This document shows positions 25,584 to 34,054 of a stretch of 64,000 nucleotides of DNA, in pieces. Position 1 is the first letter of the stretch. Each line of letters opens with the position of its first letter. The notes under the pieces were generated by a model. The model was not told the origin of the DNA. It did not search any database and saw only the letters and a list, made by a program, of their open reading frames with translations. Source of the stretch: Caryophanales bacterium UBA743. GTDB lineage: Bacteria; Bacillota_I; Bacilli_A; RFN20; CAG-826. The position numbers and the translations under genes are program-made. The stretch is from contig DBKT01000004.1 in the NCBI GenBank assembly GCA_002297365.1, positions 248,001-312,000 of the forward strand, read 5' to 3'.

Positions 25584-26761
25584 AAAAGCAAATCCTTTGG
25601 CTATTCTTTGCCTTCAGCCTCTATTCTTGCGGAGGAAATGAAGGAAGCTCCAGCGGAATTTCCCAAGAGGAGATACTCCTCAAGGATGGAATCGGGAGAG
25701 AGAATAGCTACCTTCCAGGCTCTTACTCCCGAATTGCCTGCGTTGGGGCTGGGGCCCTTCGTCTGTATTCCTACATCGGCGAGCTGAATCGACTCGTCGG
25801 CGTGGAAGATATTGACAATCCAAGCAAAAGAGAAGAGAAAACCCAGCCATTCGAAGGGGTTGCAAGGCCTTATTACGACGCCAACAAAGAGGCCTTTAGA
25901 GATCTCCCTTCCCTTGGCAAGGGAGGACCGGTTGCCAATCAAAGCGGACCGAATCTCACTCTTTTAACGGCCCTCGCTCCGGATTTGGTCATCTCGGATT
26001 TTGAAACTCTCGAGCAAGCGCAAGCCATCGAGAATGCCACCGGCGCGAAAGTTTTCACCATCCGCTATGGCAAAAAAGCCGTCTTTGATGGAACCATCGT
26101 TTCCGTTTTGGCCTCTTTAGGAAAAATCCTTGACCGAAACGAACGAGCCAAAACCTTGACGGATTACATTTCTTCTTCCATCGAGGAATTAAAAACGTTG
26201 ACCAAGAACGTAAAGGAAGAAGAGAAGCCTCTTGCTTATGTCGGGGGAATTGGAAACTGGGGGCAAAAAGATTACCTTGCCACGCATAAGAGCTACCCGA
26301 TGTTCGAAGCTGCGAATATCAAAAACGTTCTAAGCGAAGTCCAGCTGGCAACGGACGCTCAGCAAGATATCTCCAAAGCCACTTTTGAGGAACTCGCCCC
26401 GAAAATGGACAAACTCATTCTAGATGCGGCCGGAATGAAGCAAACCATTCAAGCCTATCACGCTGATTCGCATATTTTCGACAACGTCAAAGCCGTCCTT
26501 TCTGGAGAAGTCTATCTCCAGATGCCCTATAATGCCTATTATACGAACCTTGAAATCTCCCTTATGAACGGATATTTTGATGCCTATGCCGTCTACCCTG
26601 AACTTTTCAAAGATTTTGACTTAGAGAAGAAATATTCCGAAATCTTAACCATCTTTGTCGGGAAGGACACCTATAAGGATGAGAAAACGATGTCCGGATC
26701 CTATGGCGGATATCAGAGAATCAGCGATTTAAAGAAATTCTGCGAAGAGCATATTCAATAA
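25580..26761 (+). CDS. ABC transporter substrate-binding lipoprotein (cluster A-II)
   Basis: 393 residues with a signal peptide ending LYSCGG (lipobox) and the two-lobed periplasmic-binding fold of the FecB/BtuF class: RIACVGAGALRLYSYIG, LTALAPDLVISDF, and YVGGIGNWGQKDY in the second lobe. It ends in the GGYQRISDLKKF segment seen in clostridial-type iron or tungstate-like binding proteins. Ligand is unknown; iron-chelate is the default guess for this permease class. Confidence 0.88.
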   Translation: MKKQILWLFFAFSLYSCGGNEGSSSGISQEEILLKDGIGRENSYLPGSYSRIACVGAGALRLYSYIGELNRLVGVEDIDNPSKREEKTQPFEGVARPYYDANKEAFRDLPSLGKGGPVANQSGPNLTLLTALAPDLVISDFETLEQAQAIENATGAKVFTIRYGKKAVFDGTIVSVLASLGKILDRNERAKTLTDYISSSIEELKTLTKNVKEEEKPLAYVGGIGNWGQKDYLATHKSYPMFEAANIKNVLSEVQLATDAQQDISKATFEELAPKMDKLILDAAGMKQTIQAYHADSHIFDNVKAVLSGEVYLQMPYNAYYTNLEISLMNGYFDAYAVYPELFKDFDLEKKYSEILTIFVGKDTYKDEKTMSGSYGGYQRISDLKKFCEEHIQ

Positions 26762-26812
26762 ACCTCTCATTCTTTTTTCATTCGAAAAACCTATAATATC
26801 CAAGGAGAAAAT

Positions 26813-27433
26813 ATGTCACACCCTTGGAAACATCTTAGACTGATTACCTCGCACCGTCACCTTGTTATCAAAAATGCCTTGCATATGGGGATATTTTGGC
26901 ACGCTTTGAAACATGATTTAAGCAAATACTCCTACACGGAATTCCATATCTCCGCCCAATATTACGCCGGAAACCATTCACCGGTGTTCGAAGAAAGAAT
27001 TCGCAACCATTATTTCTCCCGCATTTGTCAGCATCACACCAGAAGAAATCCTCATCATTGGGAATATTGGACGGATTTCTTTTGCGGGAGGATCCTTATG
27101 AAAACCATGCCTTGGGTGTATGCTACGGAATACGTATGCGATGTCTTGAGCGCTTCCTATACCTATAATCCAAAGGAATTCACCCCCGAAAGCGGGCTCC
27201 GTTATTTCAATGCCCACAAAGACCGTTATTTCATGACGCAGGCAAGCAAAGAATATATCACTTGGTGTTTGGAGAAATACGCCCAAACGGGTTGGAAAGA
27301 ATTGAAAAAGAAAGACACGCAAAAGAAATATCGCGAAATCATTTTCGCCTATCCTGATGTCGAACTTTTCGAAACAAGTAAGTCAAGCCCCTCTTTGCCA
27401 CCTTTGCTAAGCAAAACAACTGATATAAAATAA
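26813..27433 (+). CDS. DUF5662 family protein
   Basis: 206 residues starting HPWKHLRLITSHRHLV, followed by the HALKHDLSKYSYTEF motif and later HHTRRNPHHWEYW; this histidine/aspartate pattern is the DUF5662 family, a predicted HD-like metal-binding fold of unknown function often present in Firmicutes and phages. AAGGAG before ATG 26813; TATAAT at 26792-26797 provides a local promoter. Confidence 0.8.
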   Translation: MSHPWKHLRLITSHRHLVIKNALHMGIFWHALKHDLSKYSYTEFHISAQYYAGNHSPVFEERIRNHYFSRICQHHTRRNPHHWEYWTDFFCGRILMKTMPWVYATEYVCDVLSASYTYNPKEFTPESGLRYFNAHKDRYFMTQASKEYITWCLEKYAQTGWKELKKKDTQKKYREIIFAYPDVELFETSKSSPSLPPLLSKTTDIK

Positions 27434-27439
27434 AGCAGT

Positions 27440-27865
27440 ATGGCAATTCGAAATAAAATATTAATCATCGGGGCCGGAAGACTTGGCTCCATCATCGCCG
27501 ATCGCGCTTCCTCAAGAGGGGAAAACGTCATCGTTTTAGACGAAAAGGATTCCTCTTTCCGCAAATTAGACGAAGCCTTTACTGGCTTTAAAGTCACTGG
27601 CGACGCCACGGATATCACTCTTTTGAAACAGGATTGTTACATCGATTCCGTTGAGGAGGTCGTCATTGTCACCGGGAATGATAACACCAACCTTTTCTTG
27701 GCTCACCTATGCGCGATCATTTTCAAAATACCGAAAGTATATGTGCGTTTTGACGATCCGGATAAAGATATTCTCATTAATGGCGTCCCCAATGTGAAAG
27801 CCGTTTATCCATCCGATTTAAGCGCCAACAAATTCTTCCAAATCGAAGCGGAGGGCAACAAATAA
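27440..27865 (+). CDS. TrkA/KtrA-type RCK domain protein, single N domain
   Basis: 141-residue Rossmann domain (GAGRLGSIIADRASSRG, VLDEKD, GDATDITLLKQ) corresponding to one RCK_N unit of TrkA. It has no C-terminal RCK_C domain. It overlaps the next gene, which supplies a second RCK_N plus RCK_C, by one base. The pair together would make the length of one classical double-RCK TrkA subunit. It regulates the K+ channel subunit TrkH by binding NAD(H)/ATP. Confidence 0.85.
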   Translation: MAIRNKILIIGAGRLGSIIADRASSRGENVIVLDEKDSSFRKLDEAFTGFKVTGDATDITLLKQDCYIDSVEEVVIVTGNDNTNLFLAHLCAIIFKIPKVYVRFDDPDKDILINGVPNVKAVYPSDLSANKFFQIEAEGNK

Positions 27866-28797
27866 TGATTGTCGTTATCGCAAATGGCAACCTGGAAGCT
27901 GCCTATGTCATTGATTCTTTCAAAGAAGACAAACACAATAAAATCATCGTCATCAATTCCGATAAGGAAGTCGCGGAATATCTTATGAAACACCAGCACG
28001 TTTCCGTTTACGTCGGGAACCCGTGGAGAACCTATGCCCTTGAGGAAGCGGGCGTCTATGATGCCGATCTTTTCATCTCCCTTTCCGATAATGACACGGA
28101 CAATTACGTCTCTTGCATCCTCGCTAAGAAAGTCTTTAACGTCCGAAAATGCATCTGCGTCGTCAAAAACCCAGATAACGTTGAGATTTATAAGAAACTC
28201 GGGATTGATTCCGTGATTTCCTCTACTTATCTTCTGACGCAAAATATCAAAACGGAGTCTTTGGAAGGGAACCTTATCCGTTCGATGAACTTGGATTCCA
28301 ATAAAATCGTGATGGTGGAGGCCACCCTCCTATCGAAATACCGCATTTGCAATAAAGCCATCATGGATATCCATTTCCCTCCCTATGCGAATATCGCTTA
28401 TATCATGCGTGACAATGAATTCATAATCCCAAAGGGAAATGTCATTTTGAAACCGCGCGATACCCTTGTCATCGCTTGTGACAAAGCAGACGAGACAAGC
28501 TTAAAGAAATACCTCACCCAAAGAGCATCGGCCAAGGACCTTAAAAAGAACATCGCTTCGCAGATTGAAAAATCGTTGGTGAAAATCAAAAACAACGAAG
28601 TCAAAGAAGAAGCTTCCCTTCCCGAAGGATCTTTAGAAACCCCCAAAGTGGTTGTCGGGGAATCTTCCTCTCTTTCCGAGGGGCAAAAAGAAACGGCTCC
28701 TATGGAGAAAAAGAGCGAAAAGAAGAAAGGTGCCGCTAAGAAAAGAACGACAACAAAAAAACAAGCTTCTTCCGCCAGCAAGAAGAAAACCGTATGA
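27865..28797 (+). CDS. trkA: TrkA-type RCK protein with basic tail
   Basis: 310 residues: RCK_N (about 1-130, VIANGNLEAAYVIDSF in place of a classical GxGxxG), RCK_C (about 135-220, PKGNVILKPRDTLVIACDKA) and a roughly 85-residue low-complexity tail rich in K, E and S ending with KKTTTKKQ-like runs. The degenerate nucleotide loop suggests that the first, separate RCK protein does most of the NAD binding. The end overlaps trkH by four bases. Confidence 0.85.
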   Translation: MIVVIANGNLEAAYVIDSFKEDKHNKIIVINSDKEVAEYLMKHQHVSVYVGNPWRTYALEEAGVYDADLFISLSDNDTDNYVSCILAKKVFNVRKCICVVKNPDNVEIYKKLGIDSVISSTYLLTQNIKTESLEGNLIRSMNLDSNKIVMVEATLLSKYRICNKAIMDIHFPPYANIAYIMRDNEFIIPKGNVILKPRDTLVIACDKADETSLKKYLTQRASAKDLKKNIASQIEKSLVKIKNNEVKEEASLPEGSLETPKVVVGESSSLSEGQKETAPMEKKSEKKKGAAKKRTTTKKQASSASKKKTV

Positions 28798-30485
28798 ATA
28801 AAATCAAGGAAGCAAAAGGAATTCGTCTGATTCTTGGCTATTTCGGCCTTTTTATGATTGTGGAAGGCCTAGTCACGATTTTTCCTTTGCTCATTTTGGC
28901 TTTCTATCCAAATGAATGGGAATGTTATCTGGATTTCGTCGTTCCAGGCCTTTCCTATATGGCTTTTGGGCTTTTTACCTATTTATGCACGATCGCTTTC
29001 CGGAAAAAAGGCAAACTCGAAAAGAACGAGGATTCCCTCTTGCTCGTCCTCCTTTGGCTATCCGCTTTGCTTATTGGCGCAATCCCATTCTATTTGACCG
29101 CATTTCCGGCTCTTAATAACGGCAATCAAGCAATCGATTTGGGGATGTCCTTCACGGATTCCTTCTTTGAATCAACTTCAGGATATTCCGCAACAGGTCT
29201 GACCGTTTTCCCCCAGAAAGCCTTTTTGACCGGTGTCGATTCCTCCGAATACCAATGGGCTCACGTCTTTTTATTCCACCGGGCGATTATGCAATTTGTC
29301 GGTGGGGTCGGCCTTGTTTTGCTTGTGGCGTCGGTTATTTCAAGCAAAAACAATTTCAAGCTTTTCTTCGCTGAAGGGCATAACGATCGCCTTCTTCCGA
29401 ATTTGGGGAAGAACGCGAAGCTCATCTTCGGCATTTATTTTGGCTGGATTGTCGTTGGAAGCGTTGCTCTTTGGCTAGCGGGAATGACGCCGTTTGACTC
29501 TTTTTGCCATGCTACCGCAGCTTTGGCAACAGGAGGTTTCTCCACCCGTTATTCCTCGGTTATGTTCTATTCCGAAGAAACGTATTCCTCTTTCACGAAT
29601 GGGAACCTTCTTTATACGGGAAACGCTTTGGCAATCGAAGGAATCACGGTTGTTTTGATGCTGGCTGGCGCAACGAATTTCGTTTTGCACACTTTCATTC
29701 TTACCGGGAAGATAAAAAGCTTCTCCAAGGATGTCGAAATCAAAACGGCGACTGCCTTAATCATTTTCGCCAGCATCCTTACGGCCCTCTTAACCTTTAG
29801 CGAGCATACCTATTATTATGAAGAAATGGAAAGCATCTCCTTTTGGCTTTCCCTTCGTTACAATTTCTATAACATCGTTTCTTCCATCACGACAACCGGG
29901 TTCACGAATTTCCCAAATCTCGCCTATTTGGGGCATTTCTCTATCTTTATCGCCTTAATCGGTATGTCCATTGGCGGAGGCATGGGCTCTACGGCGGGTG
30001 GCTTGAAACAATACCGTTTCGCCTTGCTTTTCAAAGAATTCTCCTCTTCTTTCAAAAACCGCAACTCTTCCGACCGTTATCTTCACACCAATCCGATCAC
30101 GCGCTTAGGGCAAACGAAAGAAGTCGATGAGGAAAGCGTTAAGGAAGCAACCGACTATTCCATTCTTTATATCAGCTTCATCTTAATCGGAACGATCGCC
30201 TTATTATGCCTTAAAAACATGAACCTTGAGGAAGCGGCATACCAATGGGGCACCTCTCTTTCGGGCACGGGCATTAGCATTATTGACTTCGCTTCGTATA
30301 AGGCAAATAATGGAATCGTGCATTATAACGTCCTCCTTTGGCTTCTTGATGTGGCAATGCTTCTAGGACGTTTGGAGATCTTGCCTGCTTTCTATGGCTT
30401 CAGAAGACTCTTCCTCACCCCATTTGAAGAACTTGCCAAGCATCACCAAAAAATGAAACATAAAAAACACGCATTGGAGGAATGA
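28794..30485 (+). CDS. trkH: TrkH-family potassium uptake channel
   Basis: 563 residues with four M1-P-M2-like units. Selectivity filters are visible as TSGYSATGLT, ATGGFSTR, TTTGFTN and a last degenerate GTSLSGTGIS. About ten membrane helices. It is the K+-translocating subunit acting with the two preceding RCK proteins, all genes overlapping. Confidence 0.92.
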   Translation: MNKIKEAKGIRLILGYFGLFMIVEGLVTIFPLLILAFYPNEWECYLDFVVPGLSYMAFGLFTYLCTIAFRKKGKLEKNEDSLLLVLLWLSALLIGAIPFYLTAFPALNNGNQAIDLGMSFTDSFFESTSGYSATGLTVFPQKAFLTGVDSSEYQWAHVFLFHRAIMQFVGGVGLVLLVASVISSKNNFKLFFAEGHNDRLLPNLGKNAKLIFGIYFGWIVVGSVALWLAGMTPFDSFCHATAALATGGFSTRYSSVMFYSEETYSSFTNGNLLYTGNALAIEGITVVLMLAGATNFVLHTFILTGKIKSFSKDVEIKTATALIIFASILTALLTFSEHTYYYEEMESISFWLSLRYNFYNIVSSITTTGFTNFPNLAYLGHFSIFIALIGMSIGGGMGSTAGGLKQYRFALLFKEFSSSFKNRNSSDRYLHTNPITRLGQTKEVDEESVKEATDYSILYISFILIGTIALLCLKNMNLEEAAYQWGTSLSGTGISIIDFASYKANNGIVHYNVLLWLLDVAMLLGRLEILPAFYGFRRLFLTPFEELAKHHQKMKHKKHALEE

Positions 30486-30487
30486 AT

Positions 30488-30904
30488 ATGCTCATTGATG
30501 AAATCAAAAAAGCCAACATGATGGCCATGAAAGAAAGAAACCAGGCGAAAAGAAGCGCCTATTCTTCCGTTATCTCTCGTTACCAGCTTCTTAAAAGCAA
30601 AGATCCTAGCAAAGAAATATCCGATGCCGACGTCCTCTCTTTGATTCAAAAAATCGTGAAGGAACTGGATGAAGAGCTAGAATCATATCAAAAGGCGGGA
30701 AGGGAAGAAAGCGTCCAGGAAATTCAAAAGCAAAAAGATGCTTTAAAGGAATTTATCCCAAATCAGCTTACGGAGGAAGAAATCAAGACGATCATTCTTT
30801 CCTTGCCAGATCGCTCGATTCCCATCGTGATGAAGCATTTCAGCATGAATTATCGTGGAAAAGTGGATATGTCCCTTGTAAACAAGGTTTTAAAAAGCTT
30901 ATAA
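30488..30904 (+). CDS. yqeY: YqeY/GatB-C-terminal-domain protein
   Basis: About 138 residues of the YqeY family (GatB_Yqey helical domain): MLIDEIKKANMMAMKERN, then the EIQKQKDALKEFIPNQLTEE segment and KGKVDM-type ending. I take ATG 30488, seven bases after TTGGAGGA, over ATG 30482 which lies against it. It is thought to associate with tRNA-amidotransferase/translation functions but is not well defined. It is the last gene of the Trk operon. Confidence 0.88.
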   Translation: MLIDEIKKANMMAMKERNQAKRSAYSSVISRYQLLKSKDPSKEISDADVLSLIQKIVKELDEELESYQKAGREESVQEIQKQKDALKEFIPNQLTEEEIKTIILSLPDRSIPIVMKHFSMNYRGKVDMSLVNKVLKSL

Positions 30905-30911
30905 TACGAAA

Positions 30912-30955
30912 GCCCTTTAAGGGCATAACCCAAGAGCTTATTAGCGATAATAAGC
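30912..30955 (+). other. Two successive hairpins between yqeY and tRNA-Trp
   Basis: GCCCTT-T-AAGGGC (30912-30924), then GCTTATTA-GCGA-TAATAAGC (30936-30955), immediately before tRNA-Trp and without T runs. They may be processing elements or part of a promoter-less tRNA leader. Confidence 0.45.
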
Positions 30956-30959
30956 CCCT

Positions 30960-31033
30960 AGGAGAATGGTTCAATGGTAGAACAGCGGTCTCCAAAACCG
31001 TTAATGAGGGTTCGATTCCTTCTTCTCCTGCCA
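30960..31033 (+). tRNA. tRNA-Trp (anticodon CCA)
   Basis: Acceptor AGGAGAA/TTCTCCT, anticodon arm GCGGTCTCCAAAACCGT with CCA, T arm GGGTTCGATTCC, discriminator G, encoded CCA. The CCA anticodon agrees with UGA acting as stop. Confidence 0.95.
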
Positions 31034-31047
31034 GTTATCGAAACATT

Positions 31048-31082
31048 AGTTTGATACAATAAAATGTGTCAAACTTTTTATT
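31048..31082 (+). terminator. Intrinsic terminator after tRNA-Trp
   Basis: AGTTTGATAC/GTGTCAAACT, ten pairs including one G-T, then TTTTTA. Confidence 0.8.
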
Positions 31083-31238
31083 TTTATGTGAGTTTAATTC
31101 TTATTAATTTCTACCCTATTAAAATATTGCAGGCGTTAAAAATTATTTAGCCAAATATTTCGCCATTGTATTGATCTATTTCGCCAAAATTTATATGGTT
31201 AACGCAGTCAGGGGAGGCGTTTTAGGGAGGAAATAATA

Positions 31239-31841
31239 ATGAAAAAAACAAATTAGCGGAGTCTTCTTGTTCCTGGGAACGATTACTCTTGCTTCTTGCG
31301 GACCGAAAAAACAAGTGATCGAAGCCCAAAAGAAGCCATCAAGAGCAAGATGGATTACGATGAAGAAAACAACGAATTGCTCATTTACGAAAATAGCGAC
31401 AATTCCTTAGGAGACATAAGCATTAGGCTTGAGCCGTGGGAAAGCGATGAGAGTGCTATTACCGTTATAACGGAAATAGAATTTTGTTACCCCTATAATC
31501 AGTACGTTGACGATGGAGAGTTGGATTTGATCTTATACGCCAAAACGGATTATAGATACAACGTGGAATTTAGTTTGGGCAAATATTTTTTTGATAGTTC
31601 TTCATCCCACACTCTTTTCGCTTATATATTTGGCGCAAAGGTGGGAGAAGATTACGAGAAAGGCTTGGATAAATATCAGGTTATCGGCACGACAACATAT
31701 GAGTATAACAACGATTGCCCTTGGACGAAGGGAGATTGCCAAGTGCTCTTCGATAGTTTACTTGTTCTCACCTTTGAAGGCGCGAGAAAATTCTTTGATG
31801 AAAACAATTTGGATTTCCATACCTTATATCCGAATTATTGA
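31239..31841 (+). pseudogene. Lipoprotein gene disrupted by two compensating A-tract indels
   Basis: ATG 31239 follows a strong GGGAGG site, but the frame hits TAG at codon 6. If one A is removed from the A7 run (31242-31248), the frame reads a signal peptide SGVFLFLGTITLASCG with a perfect lipobox. If one A is then added to the A6 run (31306-31311), the frame returns to the original register, which is open to 31841. The mature domain (about 160 residues, acidic, DYDEENNELLIYENSD onward) has no recognised family. A GGGGTGC/GTGCTCC hairpin with T run follows at about 31860-31892. Phase variation, slippage rescue or sequence error are alternatives to true loss. Confidence 0.65.
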
Positions 31842-31899
31842 GGAAGTTTTGGATGGGAAAAGGGGTGCGCTTTAGTGCTCCTCTTTTTTCTCTATGTAA

Positions 31900-32751
31900 T
31901 CCAAAATATAGATAAGGCGTCTATTTCCTCGCATCGATTCAAGCCGCTGATTGGGTGATGTTATCGGATTCTTTTCACTACAATGGAAATGCGTCAACGA
32001 GCAGATTGGATTGATGAGCTCTATGGCCAGACATTACTAAGAAGACGTGCTTCGCTTACTTATATTGGGTCGAACCTTCGATGGTTCTATTTTAAAAGGA
32101 ATGTCTTTAAAACCTTAAGAACTTAGGGCTTTGCAATCTTTTTTGTTTTTAAATCTTTATTTGCGCATGCCTGATGCGAAAGCCGCTTTGGTATAACGCA
32201 ATCGCCGCAAGAACGCTCAGACTTGACGATTTGGCCCAGATGTCTCCCAGAAGACACAAACCGCCAATTAAGAAAGAAAAGAACCATGCGTGGAGCGGCT
32301 CTTTTAAGTCGTACTCAAAGAAAGAAGCCGGTCCTCTTTCGCCTTCCGAACCGATGATAGACGCAACCATCTCCGAATGGTTCGAGCAAAAGCATGGGGG
32401 ACCTCCGAGAAGATGATAAACTCGCTATGCGAAGCGATTTGCTCGTTTTGCGGCTCCGAGCTTTCCGCGAAAGACGGCAAAAGAGTGGATGGGCCAAGAA
32501 ATTCCTCTTTAGATCGTGCCGGCGAGAGTATGGGCCATTGACGCACATGGTCTTCAATTCGAGGAAAATACCGTTGCCGGAATGGGATAAATATCTATAC
32601 ACCTTCTGACTTGTGAGCCAATCCGTTCCCAAACACGGATATATGATTGGGGTGGATTTGCAAGCAGGAGCGATACGAAAAGCTCGTTGCTTTGGGAGAC
32701 GCAAAGTTTTCTTGAGGTTTCTAAAGTATAAGATGAGCTAGCAAAAAGAAA
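31900..32751. other. Region of decayed coding fragments
   Basis: About 850 bases with no intact gene. Short protein-like stretches occur in different plus-strand frames, for example SGSFKSYSKKEAG and IDATISEWFEQKHG (about 32300-32397), then EAICSFCGSELSAKDGKR in another frame (about 32430-32485) and MVFNSRKIPLPEWDKYL (about 32550-32600). They look like the wreckage of one or two genes; I cannot name them. Confidence 0.4.
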
Positions 32752-33159
32752 GCTTACGATTTGATTAATTCCGGCGTGATTCATGATATTGAAGTCGGAA
32801 CGAAAAAAAGATTGCAACAAATCCATTCGTATCTGTTTGACGGTCTATGCGATTTTGTTAGGAAAATCAGAAATAAAAAATTTCAAAAGGCGGACTCATG
32901 TCTGCTAGCGCCTTGTGCTTGCCAAAGATATTAGCCGATATGGATGGGATGCCAAAGACTGCAATTGAGCAAATAGTCGATAAATACGTCGGAATGAATA
33001 TTGCCCATCCATTTATGGAAGGCAATGGCAGATCAACAAAAATTTGGTTGGACCAGATTTTAATTCATTCTTCAAGGAAATGCATTGACTAGCGATATTG
33101 TTTGAGGACATTTTCAATAGAACATAGAAGGAACGCCATGAAATCAAAATTGTTTTGAA
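32752..33159 (+). pseudogene. Fic/DOC-family protein remnant
   Basis: AYDLINSGVIHDIEVGT, IHSYLFDGLCDFVRKIRN and, after a frameshift near 32905, IVDKYVGMNIAHPFMEGNGR match the Fic fold in order; HPFMEGNGR is the catalytic HPFx(D/E)GNGR motif for AMP transfer. The frame then meets TAG at 33090 after KCID, where relatives have tryptophan, and stays open as a tail to 33159. The N-terminus is missing. The catalytic motif is conserved but the gene cannot give a full protein. Confidence 0.8.
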
Positions 33160-33201
33160 TTGATGGCAACCATCTTCATATTGAAGGATTATAATCAACT
33201 C

Positions 33202-33927
33202 ATGAATCAACTAGATATCATAAAAAATTGGATCCATAAGGATACGCGCATCGTTTTCTTAGGGGGAGCAGGGGTTTCTACTTTAAGCGGAATCCCGGAT
33301 TTCCGTTCTCCTACGGGGCTCTATAAAATTCAAAATAAATATGGCCTTCCTGCCGAAACGATGCTTTCCCATACTTATTTTTTTGAGCATACGGAAACTT
33401 TCTATGATTTCTATTGGAATTTCATGGTCTTTCCCAACGCAAAGCCGAATAAGGCTCATCTTGCTTTGGCAAACTTTGAGAAAAGAGGAGGCCATATCGA
33501 AATACTGACTCAAAATATCGACGGCCTTCATCAAGAGGCGGGTTCAAAACGCGTCTATGAGCTCCATGGTTCCACCAAGCGTTATTTCTGCCTTGATTGC
33601 CATAAAGAATACTCTCTTGATCAAATTCCTCAAAAGAGAGGTATCCCTCATTGCTCTTGCGGAGGAATTCTTAAGCCGGACGTCGTTCTTTACGAGGAAG
33701 CGTTAGACGAAACCGTCCTTTATCAATCCGTGAATGCCCTCCGTTATTCTGATTTGCTGATTGTCGGAGGAACTTCCTTGAATGTTTATCCCGCCGCAGG
33801 GCTTATCTATGAATTTGGCGGAGAGCATAAAATCCTCATCAATAAAGAAAGAACTCCTTTGGATTCCTTTTTTGAGATAGTCCTTCATGAAGATATCGCT
33901 GACACATTGGAATACCTTCTTTCTTGA
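33202..33927 (+). CDS. cobB: SIR2-family NAD-dependent deacylase
   Basis: About 241 residues from ATG 33202 (upstream in-frame codons lack a site). Motifs: FLGGAGVSTLSGIPDFRS (NAD binding), TQNIDGLH, catalytic ELHGS, zinc ribbon CLDC and CSCG, KPDVVLYEE, GGTSLNVYPAAGL. The tyrosine/arginine pair of desuccinylases is not evident (AETMLSHTYF region), so a lysine deacetylase role is more likely. It reads toward the MATE gene and ends before a shared hairpin. Confidence 0.92.
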   Translation: MNQLDIIKNWIHKDTRIVFLGGAGVSTLSGIPDFRSPTGLYKIQNKYGLPAETMLSHTYFFEHTETFYDFYWNFMVFPNAKPNKAHLALANFEKRGGHIEILTQNIDGLHQEAGSKRVYELHGSTKRYFCLDCHKEYSLDQIPQKRGIPHCSCGGILKPDVVLYEEALDETVLYQSVNALRYSDLLIVGGTSLNVYPAAGLIYEFGGEHKILINKERTPLDSFFEIVLHEDIADTLEYLLS

Positions 33928-34027
33928 TCCCGTTTCCAAAAAACCTTTTGGAAGAGCCACTAGAAAACATGGCGCTTGAGAGGTGCCATTGTCCAATGCC
34001 CTTAAGCAAGAAAACGGGATAAACGGG

Positions 34028-34054
34028 AACCTGCATGGCTTATTCAAGCAGGTT
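34028..34054 (+). terminator. Hairpin between convergent SIR2 and MATE genes
   Basis: AACCTGC/GCAGGTT with a 13-base loop followed by ATTATTTT on the plus strand; it overlaps the last codons of the MATE gene. Confidence 0.6.
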
